Below are positions 50,834-59,782 of a stretch of 64,000 nucleotides of DNA, piece after piece; within the stretch, counting starts at the first letter, position 1; the number at the start of each line of letters is the position of its first letter. The translations under genes were made by a program, and so were the position numbers. A model generated the notes under the pieces. The model was not told the origin of the DNA. It did no database searches and was given only the letters and a program-made list of their open reading frames with translations. This DNA comes from Aureimonas psammosilenae (lineage in GTDB: Bacteria > Pseudomonadota > Alphaproteobacteria > Rhizobiales > Rhizobiaceae), in assembly GCF_009176975.1 (NCBI RefSeq), contig NZ_WEZG01000004.1:186001-250000 (forward strand). The letters are read 5' to 3'.

Positions 50834-52378
50834 ATGATCAGCACGTCCGCAGCCCTCGCCCATGAAGCCCGCGACATCCTCGCGAGCCTTGGCCTTTCCC
50901 CGGAACAGGTGAGCGACGGCGCCCATGACGTCGTTTCGCCGGTCGATGGTTCGGTCCTCGCCTCGATCCCCCTCGCTGGACCGGCGGAGGCTGCCGAAGC
51001 CATCGGCCGGGCTCACGCTGCCTTTCTCGAATGGCGGGCCGTTCCTGCGCCTCGGCGCGGCGAACTCGTCCGCCTGCTCGGCGAGGAACTGCGCGTGCAC
51101 AAGGACGCGCTCGGCCGGCTCGTCAGCCTCGAAGTCGGTAAGTCGCCCTCGGAAGGTCTTGGCGAGGTCCAGGAGATGATCGACATCTGCGATTTCGCGG
51201 TCGGGCTGTCGCGGCAGCTCTACGGGCTCGTGATCCAGTCCGAGCGGGCCGACCACAAGCTGACCGAACAATGGCACCCGATCGGCGTGGTCGGCGTCAT
51301 CTCGGCCTTCAACTTCCCCGTCGCCGTCTGGTCGTGGAACGCGGCGCTGGCATTGGTCTGTGGCGATGCGGTCGTATGGAAGCCTTCGGAAAAAACGCCG
51401 CTGACCGCGCTGGCCGTGCAGGCGATCTTCGATAAGACGGCGGCGCGCTTCGGCGGCGTGCCGGCGGGGCTGTCGACGCTTCTCGTCGGCGGGCGCGATG
51501 TCGGGGAGGCCTTGGTGGACGATCCGCGCGTGCCGGTCGTTTCGGCCACGGGCTCGACCCGCATGGGTCGCGCGGTCGGCGAGCGGCTGGCGCGGCGCTT
51601 CGCGCGGGCGATCCTGGAGCTTGGCGGCAACAACGCCTCGATCGTCACACCCTCGGCAGATCTCGACCTGACGCTGCGCGCCGTCGCCTTCGGCGCGATG
51701 GGCACAGCCGGCCAGCGCTGCACCACGCTGCGCCGCCTGATCGTGCATGAAAGCGTCTATGACCAGCTCGTGCCGCGTCTCGCCAAGGTCTACGGCTCGA
51801 TCTCCGTCGGCGATCCGCTGACGAGCGAGGCGCTAGTCGGCCCGCTGATCGACTGCGCCGCCTTCGAAGGCATGGGCAACGCGCTGGAGGCGGCGAAGGC
51901 GGCAGGCGGCACGGTCCACGGAGGAACGCGCGTCGACGTCAACGGCCCGAATTCCTTCTATGTCCGCCCGGCCCTCGTCGAGATGCCGTCGCAGACTGGT
52001 CCCGTTCTGGAAGAGACCTTCGCGCCGATCCTCTATGTCCTGAAGTATCGCGATCTCGACGAGGCCATCGCGCTGCAGAACGGGGTGCCGCAGGGCCTCT
52101 CCTCCTCGATCTTCGCCACCGACATGCGCGAAGTCGAGCGCTTCCTGTCGGTGCAAGGCTCGGATTGCGGCATCGCCAACGTCAACATGGGCACGTCCGG
52201 CGCCGAGATCGGCGGGGCCTTTGGCGGCGAGAAGGAAACCGGGGGCGGGCGCGAAAGCGGCTCGGACGCCTGGAAGGCTTACATGCGCCGCCAGACCAAC
52301 GCCATCAACTACGGCCGCTCCCTGCCGCTCGCTCAGGGCGTCAAGTTCGACGTCGATGGCGGCTCGGCCAAGGCATGA
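50834..52378 (+). CDS. amaB: L-aminoadipate-semialdehyde/piperideine-6-carboxylate dehydrogenase (ALDH7, AmaB-like)
   Basis: 514 residues. The ALDH7 (antiquitin) signature ERADHKLTEQWHPIGVVGV and AFNFPVAVWSWNAALALVCG is at about 136-180; WKPSEKTPLTA binds NAD. The catalytic Glu is in ILELGGNNAS (about 262) and the nucleophile is C296 in GTAGQRCTTLRRL. The enzyme oxidises 2-aminoadipate 6-semialdehyde (in equilibrium with piperideine-6-carboxylate) to 2-aminoadipate. It lies 38 bases after the AmaA-like gene, whose product it uses, and its stop overlaps the aminotransferase ATG. Confidence 0.92.
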   Translation: MISTSAALAHEARDILASLGLSPEQVSDGAHDVVSPVDGSVLASIPLAGPAEAAEAIGRAHAAFLEWRAVPAPRRGELVRLLGEELRVHKDALGRLVSLEVGKSPSEGLGEVQEMIDICDFAVGLSRQLYGLVIQSERADHKLTEQWHPIGVVGVISAFNFPVAVWSWNAALALVCGDAVVWKPSEKTPLTALAVQAIFDKTAARFGGVPAGLSTLLVGGRDVGEALVDDPRVPVVSATGSTRMGRAVGERLARRFARAILELGGNNASIVTPSADLDLTLRAVAFGAMGTAGQRCTTLRRLIVHESVYDQLVPRLAKVYGSISVGDPLTSEALVGPLIDCAAFEGMGNALEAAKAAGGTVHGGTRVDVNGPNSFYVRPALVEMPSQTGPVLEETFAPILYVLKYRDLDEAIALQNGVPQGLSSSIFATDMREVERFLSVQGSDCGIANVNMGTSGAEIGGAFGGEKETGGGRESGSDAWKAYMRRQTNAINYGRSLPLAQGVKFDVDGGSAKA

Positions 52379-53607
52379 GCGCACTTCCCAAAACCGAGCC
52401 TCGCGCTTTCGAGCCGGCCGAACGCATCGCCTCGATCGGCGTCTCGGAAATCCTGAAGATCACGGCCAAGGCGGGCGCGCTGAAGCGCGCCGGTCGCCCG
52501 ATGATCATCCTCGGCGCAGGCGAGCCGGACTTCGACACGCCGGACAACGTCAAGGAAGCGGCGATCCGGGCCATTCGCGATGGCAAAACCAAATATACCG
52601 CGCTCGACGGCTCGCCCGAATTGAAAGAGGCGGTGCGCCGCAAGTTCGCGCGAGAGAACGGCCTTGTCTTCACGCAGGACGAAGTAACCTGCGGTGCCGG
52701 CGCCAAGCAGGTGCTCTACAACGCCTTCATGGCGACGTTGGATGAGGGCGACGAGGTGGTGATCCCCACCCCCTACTGGACGAGCTACAGCGACATCGTG
52801 GCGATCGCGGGCGGAACGCCGATCCTCGTGCCCTGCGGGGCCGAAGCGGGCTTCCGCTTGAGCGCCGAACAGCTCGAAGGCGCCATCACGCCACGCACCC
52901 GCTGGCTGCTGTTGAACTCACCCTCGAACCCGTCCGGCGCGGCCTATACCGCGGATGATCTGGCCGCTCTCGCCAAGGTTCTTTGCCGCCATCCGCATGT
53001 CTGGGTCATGTCGGATGACATGTACGAGCACATCCTCTATGACGGTCTCCGCTTCGCCACGTTCGCGGCCGTCGCACCGGACCTTCGCGACCGGACGCTG
53101 ACCGTCAACGGCGTCTCCAAAGCCTATGCCATGACGGGCTGGCGCATCGGCTATGGCGGCGGTCCAGCGCCGCTCGTCAAGGCGATGGCCGTGGTGCAGA
53201 GCCAGGCGACGTCCTGTCCCTCCTCGGTCAGCCAGGCGGCGTCGATCGAGGCGCTCTGCGGACCGCAGGCGATCGTCGCCGAGCGGCGCGCCGCCTTCCA
53301 ACATCGGCGCGATCTAGTCGTCGCCGGTCTGAACGCTATCCCGGGTCTCGACTGCCCAGTGCCGCAGGGTGCCTTCTACACCTTCGCCTCCTGCCGGGGG
53401 CTTCTCGGTGCGCGCACGCCGGACGGGCGCATTATCGCAACCGACCGCGACTTCGCCGACTACCTTCTGGACTCCGACGTTGCGGTGGTGCCGGGGTCGT
53501 CCTTTGGCTTGGAGCCCTTCTTCCGTATATCGTACGCTACCGCGGAAGAGGAACTACAGACCGCCATCGGGCGCATAAGTACTGCTTGCGAGAAACTCCG
53601 TCGATAG
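52375..53607 (+). CDS. Class I PLP aminotransferase, probably 2-aminoadipate-specific
   Basis: 410 residues; ATG overlaps the AmaB stop by four bases. Fold type I with GAGEPDFDTPDNVKEAAI (about 44-61), the NSPSNPSGAAY motif (about 182-192), the PLP-binding K249 in NGVSKAYAMTGWRIGYGGG, and the C-terminal FFRISYATA with the substrate-binding Arg. It looks like an aspartate-aminotransferase-type enzyme. In the operon it is placed to convert 2-aminoadipate to 2-oxoadipate, the HglS substrate, closing the route. The acceptor is probably 2-oxoglutarate. The specificity is inferred from context. Confidence 0.85.
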   Translation: MSALPKTEPRAFEPAERIASIGVSEILKITAKAGALKRAGRPMIILGAGEPDFDTPDNVKEAAIRAIRDGKTKYTALDGSPELKEAVRRKFARENGLVFTQDEVTCGAGAKQVLYNAFMATLDEGDEVVIPTPYWTSYSDIVAIAGGTPILVPCGAEAGFRLSAEQLEGAITPRTRWLLLNSPSNPSGAAYTADDLAALAKVLCRHPHVWVMSDDMYEHILYDGLRFATFAAVAPDLRDRTLTVNGVSKAYAMTGWRIGYGGGPAPLVKAMAVVQSQATSCPSSVSQAASIEALCGPQAIVAERRAAFQHRRDLVVAGLNAIPGLDCPVPQGAFYTFASCRGLLGARTPDGRIIATDRDFADYLLDSDVAVVPGSSFGLEPFFRISYATAEEELQTAIGRISTACEKLRR

Positions 53608-53702
53608 ACTGTCACGATGAGGCGACGAAGGCGGCCGAAGACCAATCATAGCCGCGCTGGGTCATCCTCATATGCTTTCGGGTGAGCAAAAACGGTTCCA
53701 GT

Positions 53703-53774
53703 GAAGGGTATCTGGCTTGTGACTCTCGCCAGTACCGTGACCGCAACCGCATCGAGCACATGTTCAACCTAGGG
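53703..53774 (+). pseudogene. IS5-like transposase remnant
   Basis: A short plus-strand frame reads CDSRQYRDRNRIEHMFN, the conserved region near the catalytic Glu of IS5/IS4-type transposases (Y-R-x-R-x-x-I-E). The frame runs into a stop soon after, and no other transposase part is present. It is an insertion-sequence scar between the lysine operon and the GlxA-type regulator. Confidence 0.55.
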
Positions 53775-54761
53775 CACGCTGGCACGTGAGATCCGGAGAC
53801 CCGTCGGGTGGTATAGGTGGCGGTGCTCGGCGCTAGAGCGGCGGCGATAGGCGCTCGGCGTCGCACCGTAGCGCTCCTTGAACGCCCGGCTGAAATGAGC
53901 GCTGCTCTGGAAGCCGGCAATCTCGGCGACGTGACGGATCGTGTCGTCGGTGTAGAAGAGTTGGTCACGGGCCCGCTCAAGACGGAGGCCAAGATAGTGG
54001 GTCGCCGGCGAAACGCCCGAGACGCGCTGGAACAGCCGCTCCACGGTGCGCCGCGAAGCGCCCGCCTGCCGGCATAGCTCGTCGATCGGCAATGGGTAGG
54101 AGACATTGGCGACCATCAGCCGAAGCACGCGCTGCCAGACCGGCGAGGAGACGTCCTCCAACGCCGGACGCTGCGGTGTCGTGCCGACGCGCGCGCGCCC
54201 GTGGACGAAGCCGTTTGCGACGATCTGCGCGAGCCCCGGCCCGTGATCTTCCTCGATCAGCGTCAGCATCATATCGAGCGCGGCGGTGCCGCCTGCGCAG
54301 GTCCAGCGGCCGCGATCGATGACGAAGAGTTCCTCCACCACGTCTGCGTCGGGATAGAGGTCGAGATAGGCCGGGATCGCCTCCCAGTGCAGCGTCAGGC
54401 GATAGCCCGCCAGCACGCCGGCCGCGGCGAGCGCGAAGGCGCCGGTGTCGAGCGCGCCGAGCCGAGCCCCGAAGACGGCGCGCCGATGCAGCCAGTCGAG
54501 GAGATCGCGTTGGAGCGTGCGGGTGGGGTCGTTGCCCGCGCACACGATGACGAAACCTGGCGAATAGCTCGGCGAGACGGCGCGCGTCGCCTCGATCACC
54601 ATGCCGTTTCCCGCCGTCACTTGGCCGCCGTCGCCGGAAGCAAAGGCCCAGTCGTAGAGCGTTTCGCCGGCATTTTGGTTGGCGAGACGCAACGCCTCGA
54701 TCGCCGGCACCAGCGCATAGAGGGGAAATTCGGGCAACAAGGCGAAGCAAATGTCGCGCAT
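53769..54761 (-). CDS. GlxA-type transcriptional regulator (DJ-1/PfpI plus AraC)
   Basis: 330 residues. The N-terminal about 185 residues form a DJ-1/PfpI-like domain (ICFALLPEFPLYALVPAIEA; GALDTGAFALAAAGVLAGYR; RWTCAGGTAALDMML). The C-terminal about 110 residues carry two AraC helix-turn-helix motifs (LPIDELCRQAGASRRTVERL; VAEIAGFQSSAHFSRAFKER). GlxA-type regulators respond to nitrogenous metabolites. It starts divergently from the DHDPS-family gene at 54962, with 200 bases between, so it may control the downstream cluster, though proximity to the lysine operon is equal. Confidence 0.88.
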   Translation of the reverse strand: MRDICFALLPEFPLYALVPAIEALRLANQNAGETLYDWAFASGDGGQVTAGNGMVIEATRAVSPSYSPGFVIVCAGNDPTRTLQRDLLDWLHRRAVFGARLGALDTGAFALAAAGVLAGYRLTLHWEAIPAYLDLYPDADVVEELFVIDRGRWTCAGGTAALDMMLTLIEEDHGPGLAQIVANGFVHGRARVGTTPQRPALEDVSSPVWQRVLRLMVANVSYPLPIDELCRQAGASRRTVERLFQRVSGVSPATHYLGLRLERARDQLFYTDDTIRHVAEIAGFQSSAHFSRAFKERYGATPSAYRRRSSAEHRHLYHPTGLRISRASVP

Positions 54762-54961
54762 CGACTCATCCTCACATATTGGCGCACATGGTCAATCCTG
54801 TGGCGCAATCAGTCAATGATCTAGGAATGTAATTCTGCAATCATCGTCGTCGAACAAAGATAATATCGCACCGCACGCAGTTCGAAACGACCCATTCGAT
54901 AGGATCGAAGGCGACGAAGGTGCGTCCGCGCCCGCGTCATCGCCGTAACGACAAGATTGAG

Positions 54962-55927
54962 ATGAAAATGGACGCAAGTGCGCTGAAAGCCGAACTTCGG
55001 GGATGCTACATTACCATCCCCACGATGTTTCGGGACGACGATCTCGAATTGAACACAGGAGCGATCACCCGGCACGTGGACTTTTTGCGAAGCAATGGCG
55101 TCGCACGTGGCAATGGGGTTCTCTTGGCAGGCGGCGCGGCGGGCGATTTCTCGACGATGACCTTCGACGAGCGCGTGTGTGTAGCCGAGACGGTGGCGGA
55201 AGCGGCGAACGGCGCCGTGCCGCTCGCCATGGGTGCCCAAACGACCAGCACGCGCGAACTCGTCGCGCTGGCACGGGCCGCCGAACGGTTGAAATTCCAA
55301 TTCATCCAAGTCTCGTGCCCCTTCTACTTCAACCACACCGAAGCCGACTTCCTCGACTACGTGAAGGCTGCGGCCGAAGCGGCTGATGTCGGGCTCATCA
55401 TCTACAACACGTTCTGGACGAGCGCCGGGGTGTCGTTCCGCACGGTGGAAAAGCTTGCGGAGATTCCGAACGTCATCGGCTTGAAATGGGCGACGCCGCG
55501 TACCGACGCGATGGAGTTCGAGGACGTGGTCTCGACCTTCTCCTCGCGCCTCTCGATCATCGACAATCACCTGATGTTCCCACTCAGCCACGCGCTCGGC
55601 GCGCGCGCCTTCGAGGTGCACCTCTCGAACTACTGGCCAGCCTGGGGTCTGAAGCTCCTTGCCGATCTGGAGTCCGGCCACTACGCCGAGGTCCAGCGCA
55701 ATCTCGTCTCCGAAGCCATGCCCTTCTACAAGCTCTGGATGGAGATCGAGGCCGGCTTCACCAGCGGCGACGGCTATCTCGACAAGCTCTGCATGGAACT
55801 CGTCGGACTGGATTCCAGCCGCTGCCGCGCGCCGACGCGCGATGTGCGCCACGACTACCGCGAGAAGTGCCGTGACATGCTTCTTCGAACCGGCGTCCCC
55901 GGCGTCCTGCCGCACGCCGCGGCCTGA
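54962..55927 (+). CDS. DHDPS/N-acetylneuraminate-lyase family aldolase or dehydratase
   Basis: 321 residues from ATG 54962 (ATG 54968 is an alternative). TIM-barrel class I lyase: Schiff-base lysine K175 in VIGLKWATP, catalytic Y148 in IIYNTFW, and LLAGGAAGDFSTMTFDER (about 56-73) at the usual GTxGE position, altered here to GGAAGDF. That alteration and the C-terminal length separate it from housekeeping DapA. The family includes sialate lyases, KDG aldolases and 5-keto-4-deoxyglucarate dehydratases. Its neighbours (UxaA/GarD-type dehydratase, sugar importer) suggest a sugar-acid role; sialidase-fold neighbours also allow a sialic-acid-like substrate. Confidence 0.85.
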   Translation: MKMDASALKAELRGCYITIPTMFRDDDLELNTGAITRHVDFLRSNGVARGNGVLLAGGAAGDFSTMTFDERVCVAETVAEAANGAVPLAMGAQTTSTRELVALARAAERLKFQFIQVSCPFYFNHTEADFLDYVKAAAEAADVGLIIYNTFWTSAGVSFRTVEKLAEIPNVIGLKWATPRTDAMEFEDVVSTFSSRLSIIDNHLMFPLSHALGARAFEVHLSNYWPAWGLKLLADLESGHYAEVQRNLVSEAMPFYKLWMEIEAGFTSGDGYLDKLCMELVGLDSSRCRAPTRDVRHDYREKCRDMLLRTGVPGVLPHAAA

Positions 55928-55969
55928 CGCGACACACCCATACGATTTTCAAGCAAGGTGCATGAACCG

Positions 55970-57184
55970 ATGCCTAGGAATGTCAGCCATCATACGATCT
56001 GGCACGACTCCAACCGATCCAACAATCAGATCTGCACGCGTCTTCTGAAGAATGGCGACATCCTAGCCGTCTTCAACGAGGAGCGATTTCCCTTCCATCA
56101 CGACAGTGGGCAGACGGTGATGATCCGCTCCCGGGATGGCGGACGCACCTGGGATCCGGCGACGCGCAAGGTCGTGCTGCCCATGACGCAGACGCAGGGA
56201 AACTGGGACTGCGGCATCTGCGAGCTTTCGGACGGAACGCTTCTCGTCAACCTCACCATCACCGGCTTCTTCAAGCGTGGCGTGCGCAACGAGCAGCCGT
56301 CTTGGAGCGCTCATCCCATGACGCGCGAGTACGGCGACTGGACCTGGGCCTACAAGCTTCAGGGCTGGCTCGGCACCTATGTCCTGCGCTCGACCGACGG
56401 CGGCGAAACCTGGAGCGAACCGATGCCGGTGAACATCCGGCCGCTGAAGCATGGTGGCTGCCGGCTCGGCATCTGGGAGTTACCCTCGGGCTCGCTTCTG
56501 ATGGGCCTGTACGGCCGAATCCGCGGCTACGGCGAGGAGGGCGAAGGCGAATCGACGCGCTCGGCCCTCATGCGGTCGGATGACGGCGGAGAGAACTGGG
56601 AGTATTTCTCGACGCTCGCCTATGATCCCGCCAGCATCATCGACTACGAGGAGCCGGCGCTGCTTCGGCTCGCCGACGGCCGGCTCGTGTGTTTCATGCG
56701 CACTCACGTCAATCCGTCGAGCGACGCGCGCAACATGGTGATGACGGTCTCAGAGGACGACGGCTTTTCCTGGACGCCGCCCAAATGGACCAACATTTGG
56801 GGCTTTCCGGCCGAACTCATCACTCTCCAGGACGGCCGCTACCTCATGGTTTACGGCTATCGCCGTCCGCCTTACGGCGTGCGCGGCGTTATCTCGGAGG
56901 ATGGCGTCACCTGGGACATCAAGAACGAGTTCGTCATTCGCGAGGGCGGTCTGCCCGGCCAGACCTCGGAGGCCAAGCCGGGCTCCAGTGTGATGACGCC
57001 CGGCACCGGCGAATCCTCGGCGGGAGTGGTGTCTCTGACCCATCCCGGCGGGTTCCAGCACATTGGCTATCCCAGCGTCGTCCAGATGCCGGACGGCACG
57101 ATCGTCGCCTCCTACCATGAGTGGAGCGACGATCCAGCGCCCGTCCAGTATGTGCGTTGCACACGCTTCGAACTCGATCGCTAG
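55970..57184 (+). CDS. Sialidase-fold (BNR-repeat) protein, cytoplasmic
   Basis: 404 residues from ATG 55970 (GTG 55958 is possible; AAGG at 55955). Five Asp-box motifs are visible: SRDGGRTW, STDGGETW, SDDGGENW, SEDDGFSW and SEDGVTW. This six-blade propeller fold is shared by sialidases and other glycosidases. The first residues (SHHTIWHDSNRSNNQICTRL) contain no signal peptide, so it should act in the cytosol. The canonical sialidase arginine triad cannot be assigned with confidence. A second BNR gene follows 12 bases later. Confidence 0.82.
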   Translation: MPRNVSHHTIWHDSNRSNNQICTRLLKNGDILAVFNEERFPFHHDSGQTVMIRSRDGGRTWDPATRKVVLPMTQTQGNWDCGICELSDGTLLVNLTITGFFKRGVRNEQPSWSAHPMTREYGDWTWAYKLQGWLGTYVLRSTDGGETWSEPMPVNIRPLKHGGCRLGIWELPSGSLLMGLYGRIRGYGEEGEGESTRSALMRSDDGGENWEYFSTLAYDPASIIDYEEPALLRLADGRLVCFMRTHVNPSSDARNMVMTVSEDDGFSWTPPKWTNIWGFPAELITLQDGRYLMVYGYRRPPYGVRGVISEDGVTWDIKNEFVIREGGLPGQTSEAKPGSSVMTPGTGESSAGVVSLTHPGGFQHIGYPSVVQMPDGTIVASYHEWSDDPAPVQYVRCTRFELDR

Positions 57185-57196
57185 GGGCGCAGCGCG

Positions 57197-58339
57197 ATGA
57201 CCTCCGGCGAGCGGACCATTCTGCGGGACGACAGACGCTATATCGCCCATCCCCATATGGTACGCCTCGCCGGCGGAACGCTGTTGCTCGTCGCGACTTC
57301 CGGGCCGCGCCGACCCGTCACGCTCCATCCCCCCCTCGATCCCGATTTCGTCAATCTCGTGATCCGCTCGGACGATGAGGGCGAAACTTGGTCTGCTCCG
57401 GTTTTCGCACCGTCACCGGACTTGAGCGGCATGGAATGCGCGGGTCTGACGGCGCTTCCCGATGGCTCGGTGCTGCTCAACCAGTGGCGCTTTCGTTGGT
57501 ACGCCGAGGAGGAGGCGCCGACACGCTCGGCCGAGCCGCTGCTTGCCGTTGCCGGAGAGCTTCGCGGCGAACTCGACGCCTCGCTCGAACTCGATGGCGG
57601 GCCGACTGACACGATCCGCTGGTCGCGCGGGGGCGGCTCCGTCACCGTCTGCCGCAGCCTCGACGCCGGACGTTCCTGGTCGAGCCCCTCGGCGATCGAC
57701 GTAGCGCCCTATAGCGGCGGTTACGGCCTGCGCGGCGGGCTGGTCCTTCCCTTCGGCGAAATCCTCCTGCCTTTATCAGACGTGCCGCACTACGCGCGGA
57801 TCTTCCTCGTGCGTTCGCACGACGGTGGCTCGACCTGGTCGTCGCCCGTGCCGGTTGCGGCCGTCGACGGATACGCCTTCGAGGAGCCGGCACCTTATCT
57901 GGCTTCCGACGGCTCCATCCTCCTCGTGCTTCGCGAGAACGCCACGCGCCGGCTCCACTCCGTGCGCTCGACCGATGGCGGGCGGAGCTGGAGCACGCCC
58001 GTCCCGAACGGGCTCACCGGCTACCCCGCCGATCTCGTCGGCCTCGGCGAGGGGCGCGTCGCGGCCGTCACCGGCTGGCGCGACGCGCCGGGCGAAATCC
58101 GACTGCATGTGTCCGAAACCGACGGACGGGCCTGGACTTGCGAGCCCACCTTCGTGGCGGGGAACTTCGGCACGCGCGACTGCGGCTACCCCACCGCCGT
58201 CCAACTCCGAAACGGCGACCTTCTCGTAGCCTACTATCGCCGGGACGAGGCGGGGGTCACCGGAATCTATGCACGCCGGGTGGCGCGGGGTGCAGCCGGG
58301 TTCGCACAATCACATCATCGGCGGCCGAAAGCGGCCTGA
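57197..58339 (+). CDS. Second sialidase-fold (BNR-repeat) protein, cytoplasmic
   Basis: 380 residues. Asp-boxes: SDDEGETW, SLDAGRSW, SHDGGSTW, STDGGRSW and SETDGRAW. It is related in layout to the preceding BNR protein but diverged, not a copy. No signal peptide. The start follows GGGGCGCAGCG. The coupled pair between an aldolase and a sugar ABC importer suggests two glycosidases or lyases working on imported oligosaccharides or glycosylated sugar acids. The exact substrate is unknown. Confidence 0.78.
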   Translation: MTSGERTILRDDRRYIAHPHMVRLAGGTLLLVATSGPRRPVTLHPPLDPDFVNLVIRSDDEGETWSAPVFAPSPDLSGMECAGLTALPDGSVLLNQWRFRWYAEEEAPTRSAEPLLAVAGELRGELDASLELDGGPTDTIRWSRGGGSVTVCRSLDAGRSWSSPSAIDVAPYSGGYGLRGGLVLPFGEILLPLSDVPHYARIFLVRSHDGGSTWSSPVPVAAVDGYAFEEPAPYLASDGSILLVLRENATRRLHSVRSTDGGRSWSTPVPNGLTGYPADLVGLGEGRVAAVTGWRDAPGEIRLHVSETDGRAWTCEPTFVAGNFGTRDCGYPTAVQLRNGDLLVAYYRRDEAGVTGIYARRVARGAAGFAQSHHRRPKAA

Positions 58340-58370
58340 ACAGCGGCAACGAGAAAAAGGGACGAACGAC

Positions 58371-59687
58371 ATGAGCACTTTCAACATTTCGCGCCGCCGG
58401 TTCCTAGAAGGCTCGGTCGCGGCCGGCGCAGCGATGACGACCGGCGGTCTCTTCGCCCCGGCCATAGCGCAGGGAACGACCGAGATCGTCCACTGGAGTT
58501 GGCTCCAGGCCTCCGACGGCGAGGTCTGGACGAAAGCGATCGCCGCCTTCAATCAGGCTCATAAGGACAAGGGAGTCCAGATCCGCATGGAACTGGTGCC
58601 CGAAGAGCAGTACCGCACCAAGATCCTTGCCGCCACCGCCTCAGGCAGCGCCCCGGACTTCGGTTGGGGCACGGCGGGCAAGGACGCCGCGCTCGCCAAG
58701 GACGGTGTGACCGTACCGCTCGACGATCTGGCTAAGGCTGCCGGTCTCGATCTCGCCGATTTCTCGGAAAGCTCGCTGAAGGCGGCGAAGTACCCCAAAT
58801 ACGGTCCCGAGCTGCAGATGGTCCCGATGGACCTGATGAGCCTGCAACCGCTCCTCAACGTTGATCACGCGGTCGCCGCCGGCCTCGACCCGAACGCACC
58901 GCCTACCGACGAGGCGAGCCTCATCGAGTGGGCGACGAAGCTGACCCAACGCCAAGGGGATCAGATCACGCGGTCGGGGATCTTGATGACCGGCACCGGC
59001 CTTCAGCCAGCAGTTACCTGGGGCATCGTCGCCGAGCAGATGGGCTTTCGACGTGCCAGCGACGATCTGAAGACCGCTGCGGTTAATCCCGAGGCCGGCA
59101 AGGCCGCGATGCAGTGGGTGATCGACCTTTTTGACAAGCACAAGGTCTCCGATCGGAACGTCACCGACCGCTACAAAGCGTTCGGTGCGGGCGAGGGATC
59201 GATCTTCTGGACGGGCCCTTGGACGCTCGCTGGCTACAAGGAGCAGGGGCTAAACTTCAAGCCGTTCCTCTTCCCAAAGATCGGCAAGGAGCAGGTCACC
59301 TATTTCGAGATGGGTGGCCTCCAGCTCTACCGGCAGAAGGACGAAAGTCGGCATGCTGCCACGATGGCGGCCGTGAAGTGGCTGTCGGACAACAGCTTCC
59401 TGTGGACGACGGAAGGGCGCGGCGCCTCGCCGCGCAAATCGATTCTCGACAAGCCCGACTACAAGACGGCCGGACTGTCCTGGGATCTGCGCGGCCCCTT
59501 CGTCGAGGGCATGAAATTCGCCACCGTCGGCGAGGTCCCGGTTCCCGCGGGGCCCGACTTCACGATCTACACCAATACCGGCTATCTCGCCCGAGCCCTG
59601 GAAGGCGTCTGGGTCGGCCAGAAGTCGATCGACGACGCGATGGCCGAGATCACCCAGCAATGGCAGCAGGATCTCGACGACGCCTGA
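58371..59687 (+). CDS. Carbohydrate-type ABC transporter solute-binding protein, Tat-exported
   Basis: 438 residues from ATG 58371. The N-terminus MSTFNISRRRFLEGSVAAGA has a Tat (twin-arginine) signal, SRRRFLEGS, followed by an AxA site near residue 34 (AIAQG). The body is a family 1 binding protein (EIVHWSWLQASDGEVWTKAI; PVPAGPDFTIYTNTGYLARA) of the MalE/UgpB type. It should capture a sugar or sugar derivative in the periplasm after folding in the cytosol. The permease genes start about 95 bases downstream. Confidence 0.9.
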   Translation: MSTFNISRRRFLEGSVAAGAAMTTGGLFAPAIAQGTTEIVHWSWLQASDGEVWTKAIAAFNQAHKDKGVQIRMELVPEEQYRTKILAATASGSAPDFGWGTAGKDAALAKDGVTVPLDDLAKAAGLDLADFSESSLKAAKYPKYGPELQMVPMDLMSLQPLLNVDHAVAAGLDPNAPPTDEASLIEWATKLTQRQGDQITRSGILMTGTGLQPAVTWGIVAEQMGFRRASDDLKTAAVNPEAGKAAMQWVIDLFDKHKVSDRNVTDRYKAFGAGEGSIFWTGPWTLAGYKEQGLNFKPFLFPKIGKEQVTYFEMGGLQLYRQKDESRHAATMAAVKWLSDNSFLWTTEGRGASPRKSILDKPDYKTAGLSWDLRGPFVEGMKFATVGEVPVPAGPDFTIYTNTGYLARALEGVWVGQKSIDDAMAEITQQWQQDLDDA

Positions 59688-59782
59688 GACCCTCGCGGGC
59701 GGCCTTAGCCGCCCGCGCCTGACATCGGGCGGCCGACAAGCTACCCGATCCGCGATCCGCAGGCCTTCGAAGGACAGACCGC

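Noticed and set aside
52375-53607. Housekeeping aspartate aminotransferase
   Set aside because: The family is the same, but four-base overlap with amaB and operon position before no other nitrogen genes make a 2-aminoadipate role likelier; the specificity remains unproven.
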